Positions 58,196 to 64,000 of a DNA stretch of 64,000 nucleotides are shown here, piece by piece. This DNA comes from Aralia elata. Lineage: Eukaryota; Streptophyta; Magnoliopsida; Apiales; Araliaceae. Each line of letters starts with the position of its first letter. Position 1 is the stretch's first letter. Both the position numbers and the translations under genes were made by a program. Under the pieces are notes generated by a model. That model was not told where the DNA came from and did no database searches. It was given only the letters and a program-made list of their open reading frames with translations. Where the stretch lies: positions 76,025,358 through 76,089,357 of the forward strand of contig CM068377.1 in the NCBI GenBank assembly GCA_034770075.1, in the 5' to 3' direction.

Positions 58196-59244
58196 ATTTC
58201 TATGTTTTTTCTTGTATTTTCTAATTGTTTCCAAACAGTTGTACGATGGTTTCCATTACAGTATTTATGTTATGAATGATTTACTTTCATTTTATAAATA
58301 TATAATGATATAATTTCATTTTATATATTGTTTTGAAGTTGCATATTTAATTATTACATTAATTATGGATGCAATGGCAGGTATACTAAAAATAAGACAA
58401 ATTTCTTTTTGGCTGTATATTTTAAGTGTTCTCCAAATTATTACTTCATGGTATCCGGAATAGTATTTATGGGTATCCATTTAATTATTTAGGATTTTTC
58501 TCCATATTATAAGTGTTAATTGTAATTTATTTTTTAAATTTCGAAATTGTGTGCGCCAACATCGGATACCTTATCGCAATGAATAAGTTTCCATATATGT
58601 AATCATAGTCCATGAAATTTAATGAGGTTTTGTGTAAGAAAGTAAGGATATTTTATACTGTTAATGCTCATGTTTTCTTCTTATTTTGTCACTAACATTA
58701 AAACTTAATATTTTTGTGTAAAGTAATAGTTTTTTTTGGTGTAAAGCAGTTGTTTGAAGGTAACTAATCTATGTTTTTAAAGTATCCAAATATTGTGTTT
58801 AATGGACATTCAGTTTTTGTTAAATATTTTATACTATAGACATTTGGTCACCAAATATTTATTCATATGTATATAATTAATGTTATGTGGGTAACCAAAT
58901 ATCTTTAACGAAAATTATATACAATTAACAAGAGATAACTATATTTGTTTTCTTAATATATCCTTTATTTGAATTCATTTGTTTGCCAACTGTGTAATAT
59001 AGGAAGGGAGTAATATAAGATTTTGGCTTCAATAATGGTATACCAAATTAAATATCAATAGTTTAGTTAACATTGAATGAATGTGATTGACAGTCATCGT
59101 TTTTTCATTTATATAATATTGGTAACCAAACAAGCATTCACAAGTAACCATACTTTGTGCAGGGAGTAACCAGTTTCCATTTAAAACATTAAAATCAGGT
59201 ACCAAGTTTTGTGTTTTTCAACATACACTTTTGTTGTTGATGTA
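58196..59244. other. Intergenic spacer between the convergent MULE genes
   Basis: AT-rich, without a supported gene. It holds the 3' ends of both genes. GGTAACC-type repeats are sparse at first and denser from about 58830. Confidence 0.6.
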
Positions 59245-62200
59245 CTATTTCAGACCTGTTTTTGGCCGTAAAATTGTTGGATTTTTACAGGTTTTCCTAT
59301 TGTGTCCTTTTTCTTGACACCTACTACAACTGTTTTGAATTTTGATTTCTGATCCATGCTTGTACCTTCCTATCTTCGGTCTTCCCGCTGGTCTTCTTGT
59401 ATTTGGTGGGTTGACACATATTTTTCTTATTTCATCTGGGACGTCCCAATTATCTTTGTCATCTAATGGGAAGATAGAAGTTGAATACGTGTCTACCAAA
59501 GTTGTTTTTGAGTAATACTTTGAGCAATAATCATAACAGCTCAAATTCCTTTTGCTTATAACAGCAGCAGCGTGTGGACATGGCATCTCGTGGTACTGGA
59601 ATTTATTGCATGTGCATGTCTTTCGTTCCATGTCCACAATATACTGTTTGGTAGTATCGTAAACGGTGAAAATCACAAGGTTAGACGTCTCAAACTGCAG
59701 CAAAAAGCATGGTTGTAGTTATTAAGTTATGTTAAATCTGAATAATGGAATGCATATGCATAGTTGGTTTCAAAGGTATATATATTAAAAAATTATTAGA
59801 AAGAAATTTGTTATTATTGCAATAGGTTATAAAATGAGATATATACGGTAAACATGAGGAAAACTAGCAAACATATTCAGGCCACATATTTGTATTATTT
59901 TCATAAACTGTGTTTTGTTTGTTATGGTAACCAACCAAACATATGATAGTTACCACATAACCTGTATTAAGTAACCAAAGTTGTTGTATTAAGAAATTAT
60001 GAATCTACTACAAAAGTTCACCTCATTATGTTTATAAACTAAACAAGTTTAATCCTCAAACAATGGTGTCCAAATGTAATGTATCCAGTAACCAAAATAG
60101 TACTTTAAATTAATAAATAATTAAGTAACTAAACAAATAATTGTATGTCAAGCATATGTTCATTATACATAAATTGTATCATGTATTTTAAGTAACCAAC
60201 CAAACATATAATGATAACCATATTCAAACCACAAATCTGATTTTTTTAACATAAAATGCAATGTGTATGTTATGACAACCAAACAAACATTTGATGGAAT
60301 CCATATAACGTTTATACAATAACCACAAATTTTGAATTAAGGAATCATCAATCTAAATCAAAAAGTTCAAACAATCTGTTTATAACCTAAACATGTACAA
60401 TCATCAACCAATGGTGGCCAAATTTAATGTATTATGCAACATGATTAGTAAAATTAAGTAATTAATTATGAAGTTTCCAAACAAATTTATGAAGGCCACT
60501 AAACTGTTTAATAAATATAAACTGTATATGTGTATGTTAAGGTTACCAAACAAACATATGAACATAACCAAATAACAGATATATAGTAACCAGAGTAAAT
60601 TTAACAAGAATTCATTACTCTGAATCAAATTTTCAATCAATATGGTTATTAATTAAATAAGTACAATCATCAAACATTGGTTACCAAATAAAATGTGTTA
60701 TGCAACATAATTACAATTCAAGATTTGGACTTCAAACTACAGTTGATACTTCCAATAAATACTGATGTAATAAGTTAAAAGTAGTATTAGTCACCTTATG
60801 TTTTTTTGATTCCATGATGTTAGATTGTAGTGTTCTCTCTGCTGTTGTAGACAGGGTCGTGAATGTTGATATGGCTTCTTGTTTGTGTGTGAAATACCAT
60901 CTCTGTACCATACAACGTAGGCATTCTATCATTGTGGTTATTGGTAGTCCCCTGATTCCCTTGATTGCATTGTTAATAGATTCTGCAGTGTTCGAAGTCA
61001 TTGTTGAGTATCTGCTTACAGCCCCATGAAGCCTTGTGCATTTTTCCAACGTAACCTCTTTCTCCAAATATGTTCTTATTCTAACATCAATTGCATCAAG
61101 ATCAGCCATGTTTCTGTTAAATTCCTCAATAGTGTATGCTCTACAAGCCCCATTGTATGCTTTTTTAACTTCTTCTCCACTTTTTTTGAATCTGTTTTTA
61201 ATATTCTTCAAGACATGATACGTACATGAACCATGCATGACATCGGGGAACACATAGTTCAATCCCTGTATAATGGCTTCATGCCTATCTGAAACAATGC
61301 ATTGTCCTTCCCTAACTCCACAAACCTTTCTTAAGTTGACGAAAAACCATCTCCACGATAGTTCATTTTCACTGTCAACCACTGCAAAAGCAATTGGAAC
61401 AATGTTTCTATTTGCATCTTGTGTGCTTGCTATGAGGAGTGTTCCACCGTAGGTTGATTGTATGAAAGTCCCATCAATCACAATAATCGGAAAGCAATGA
61501 TGCCATGCTTCAATCGATGCTCCTATGGCAAAGAACAGATACTTGAAACGTCCATTAGTTTCCAACTCAAGGGCTGTTACTGAACCTGATATCAAATTTA
61601 CATAGATGATGATTAACAGCTAAAAACAGTTGATATAGTTTCGTTACAGTTCAGTTGGTATCCAACATTTAATAAATAGGTAACCAATTAAGTTTTATTG
61701 GGTTACCAAACAAGTACCAAAAAAGTAAAATTACCTGGATTTGTTTTCTCTAACATGTATAGCCATGATGGGATCAAAGAGTAATCATGTGGATTTCCTC
61801 TTACTTTTTCCAAAGCTTTCTCCTTTGATCTCCAAGCTTTTTGGTAAGATATAGACACGTTATATTCTGTCATCATGTCTTCCATAATATCTGTTGGTGT
61901 GTATATCTTCTTCGGATCAGTTAATCTATGCATTATGCATTGACTAACCAAGTCACTGTTAGCTTGTCTGTGATCTCCCATAAGAATGTCGGCCGAACAC
62001 GTGTGTGTATCATTAAAGTATCTTACCTTGAACATACTGCTCTTTCGAAGTTTTGATGTCCTCAACTTCCAATTGCAACTTTCTTTTTTTATGCATACCA
62101 GTACATAGTCTCTAATGCTACTCCTATCAACCTTGTGTTGTCGATTTTGCCTGATGGAGTGTAGTTTTATTGCTTGTGATAATATTTTTTTGTCCTTGTA

Positions 62201-62770
62201 CGTTTGATGTAGTTTCACATCAACTCCATGTGGATCGGATATTACCTCATCAGATTGGTCTTGATAATATGCTATGTCTCGTTGACTGCTTTGTCCTTGA
62301 TCAATAGCTTCTATTGCAATATGCTCAACAAACTGGTTTCCAATTTGGTGATTAGATAGTGGTATTAGCTGTGAATTCATTTGTGTTGATCGTATTGGAC
62401 TTTCGTCTTGGTTACTGTTTTCTTCTACATTCCTCAATCGTTGTATGCTTGTACTGCCTCTATTGATGTACATCTTTTCTATAATAAGTGGAAACTTCCC
62501 TTGTTCATCTGATTTTCTAACCACTTCCATAAAGAATCTGACGGTTGATTCGTCTGATATAGTGATTGGTGGAATGCAGCTTTTAATATGAAATTTGATT
62601 ACCAAAGTTGTGGTGTTGGTGTCTATCCTTAATGCACTGCATATCAAGTCGTGTAATTCTGGAAAACTACAAGTTTCTGGAACTAGTATGCCGGTAACTT
62701 CAAAATTGTCATAATGGCTATTGTCATACCACATCCCGTTAAAATATAGTAGAACCGGAATCATCTCCAT
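59245..62770 (-). CDS. MULE transposase (MuDR family), apparently intact
   Basis: Three exons: 62770-61735, 61585-60795 and 59694-59245. They total 2,277 nt, or 758 residues plus stop, with all junctions in phase. An N-terminal beta-rich region (about 1-100) precedes a MuDR DNA-binding domain near residues 190-290 (YVLVCIKKESCNWKLRTSKL, TCSADILMGDHRQANSDLV). The DDE catalytic core follows: Asp about 383 in IIVIDGTFI, Asp about 445 in CIVSDRHEAI, Glu about 547 in SNTAESINNAIKG, with C-x2-H in GSCTYHVLKN. A SWIM zinc finger (CTCNKFQYHEMPCPHAAAV) and a CCHC knuckle (CSRCQEKGHNRKTC) end the protein. It cuts and pastes elements bearing matching terminal repeats. No stop or frameshift was found. 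Intron 2 (1.1 kb) resembles the gene's own upstream sequence. Confidence 0.9.
59820..60690. repeat. Transposase intron 2 repeat block, copy of the gene's 5' flank
   Basis: Segments occur in the same order at 62810-63600: TAAACATGAGG, CCACA near ATTTGTAT or AATCTGTAT, ATAAACTAAACAAGTT, CAAAATAGTACTTTAAA, ATACATAAATTGTA and GTAACCAAAC or TTACCAAACAAACATAT. The two copies are diverged and together span about 0.8-0.9 kb each. Confidence 0.7.
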
Positions 62771-62809
62771 TATGTGATATCTGAGACATTAAAAATACTT
62801 TGTTAATGT

Positions 62810-64000
62810 CAAAGATTATAATATGAGCAATATACACTAAACATGAGGTAAAGTAAAAAACATATGCAGCCCACAAATCTGTATGTTATACATATACTGT
62901 TTTGTGTCTGTTAAGGTAACTAAACAAACTAATAATGGTAACAAACTAACTTAATTATAGTAACCAAAATTTTGAATTAAGCAATCATCAATCATAAACT
63001 AAAGTTCAATCATTCTGGTAATAAACTAAACAAGTTAAATCATCAAATAATGGTGATCAAATGTATTGTAATCAGTAACAAAAATAGTACTTTAAAGCAA
63101 TCAACAATTAAGTAACCTAACCAACAATTGTATGTCACCCATTCCTTTATTATACATAAATTGTACCATGTATTTGAAGTTACCAAACAAACATATAATT
63201 ATAACCAGGTATCATCCAATTATTAACCAAAGTAATTGGATAAATAATTAACTAATCCGAAACAATTGTTCAAATAATTTGCTTGCATACTATACAAGTA
63301 CAATCATCAAACAAAGGTTGCAAAATGTAATGTATTATGTAACAAAATTAGTAATATTAAGTAACCAATTTTGAAGTTTCCAAACAAGCATATGAAAGAA
63401 TACTATTTGTTAAATAAACATAAATTGTATTTGTGTATCTGATGGTTACCAAACAAACATATGAAGATAACCACAATAACACATTTAGAGTAACCAGAAT
63501 AATTTTTCCAAAAAATTAGTATTATGAAACAATTTTGCAACCAATATTGTTATTAGTAAAACTAATACAATTATCAAACATTTGTGACCAAATATAGTGT
63601 GTTATGAAACCAAATTAATACTATTAAGTAACCAACCATGAAGTGACAAAACAAACATATACACGTAACCAATATGTTTGTTATACATATATTGTATGTG
63701 TATGTGAAATTAACCAAACAAAGTTATGAAAGTAACCATATAATATTAACGAAACAAAATTATCAAACATTGGTGGCCAAATATACTGTGTTATGTAACC
63801 AATTTAATAATATTAAGTAACCAATCATTAAGTGACAATACAAACATATAAAATTATCCATTCTGTTTTACTATACATATATTGTATGTGTATGTAAAAG
63901 TAACCGAACAAAGTGATGAAAATAACCATATAAGTTTTACAGAGTAACCAAAATAAATCTACTAAAAAATAAATATTCTGATACAAGGTTTAGACTATTA
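62810..64000. repeat. GGTAACC-rich 5' flank of the transposase gene, running off the window
   Basis: Dense degenerate units such as GTAACCAAACAAACATATGA and AGTAACCA separated by AT-rich spacers of about 40-100 bp. No ORF. The right terminal repeat of the MULE should lie beyond 64000. Confidence 0.7.

Larger units (their letters stand above)
51181..64000. mobile_element. Large autonomous MULE with convergent protease and transposase genes, right end beyond the window
   Basis: It begins GGGACATTTACACTTTATAG, continuing with AAATAATTACAA and AAAAATATTTACAAAAATG blocks. These align with the Pack-MULE terminus at 37771. Inside are a + strand Ulp1-type protease gene (53115-58195) and a - strand MULE transposase gene (59245-62770) transcribed toward each other. 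Degenerate GGTTACC or GGTAACC repeats fill the flanks and the largest introns. The right terminus is not reached, so the element exceeds 12.8 kb. Convergent two-gene layout recalls maize MuDR; protease-bearing MULEs are known as Kaonashi-type. Confidence 0.75.

Noticed and set aside
52250..64000. GGTTACC arrays considered as telomeric or centromeric satellite
   Set aside because: Motif differs from plant telomere TTTAGGG, is interspersed rather than strictly tandem, and is confined to MULE flanks and introns.
1..64000. tRNA or rRNA genes
   Set aside because: No cloverleaf with A and B boxes or rRNA-like sequence was noticed on either strand; the only tRNA-related sequence is the primer binding site near 49495.

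Overview
This is nuclear DNA from a flowering plant, most likely a eudicot; the sequence does not identify the species. It is AT-rich and has GT-AG introns, plant-specific transposon families (Sirevirus, Tat/Ogre-like Gypsy, MuDR-like MULEs, Stowaway MITEs, a Helitron) and two recognisable host genes. A 100-base run of N at 15461-15560 is an assembly gap.

Layout. 1-2693 is the 3' part of a Sirevirus-type Copia element on the + strand, with an additional ORF, several polypurine tracts and a partial LTR. It is cut at 2694 by the 3' LTR of a Tat/Ogre-like Gypsy element on the - strand (2694-15460). That element has pol at 15231-11236, two intron-bearing genes antisense to pol (a plant mobile domain gene and a DUF7745-like gene), and a 140-bp satellite-like array next to the 3' LTR. 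After the gap lies a Sirevirus-type LTR on the - strand (15561-16898). 18150-27704 is a cluster I diacylglycerol kinase gene (+) full of frameshifts, nearly all of which look like single-base insertions. 28300-33200 is rich in MITEs. 30849-37268 is an intact four-exon gene (-) for Y14/RBM8A, an exon junction complex subunit, with a Helitron and MITEs in its introns.

37771-39581 is a Pack-MULE that captured one exon of a bHLH transcription factor gene. 40849-46300 is a decayed MuDR-type transposase gene (+) whose last exon is split by a solo Ogre-like LTR with a perfect 5-bp target duplication. The convergent tail of a second MULE gene (47195-47443) is cut off by another Ogre-like LTR, which is followed by its tRNA-Arg-type primer binding site (47444-49512). 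From 51181 to the window end lies a large, largely intact autonomous MULE. It has an 8-exon Ulp1/C48-type protease gene (+) converging on a 3-exon MULE transposase gene (-), all embedded in degenerate GGTTACC/GGTAACC repeats.

How the parts relate. The big MULE and the Pack-MULE share terminal inverted repeat sequence and the GGTTACC-rich interior, so the big MULE or a relative could mobilise the Pack-MULE. In the big MULE, each gene has one long intron that resembles its own 5' flank. The three Ogre-like LTRs and the internal region share a 20-bp near-palindrome. In the Ogre-like element, the satellite array and a cluster of these palindromes sit directly upstream of the antisense gene pair.
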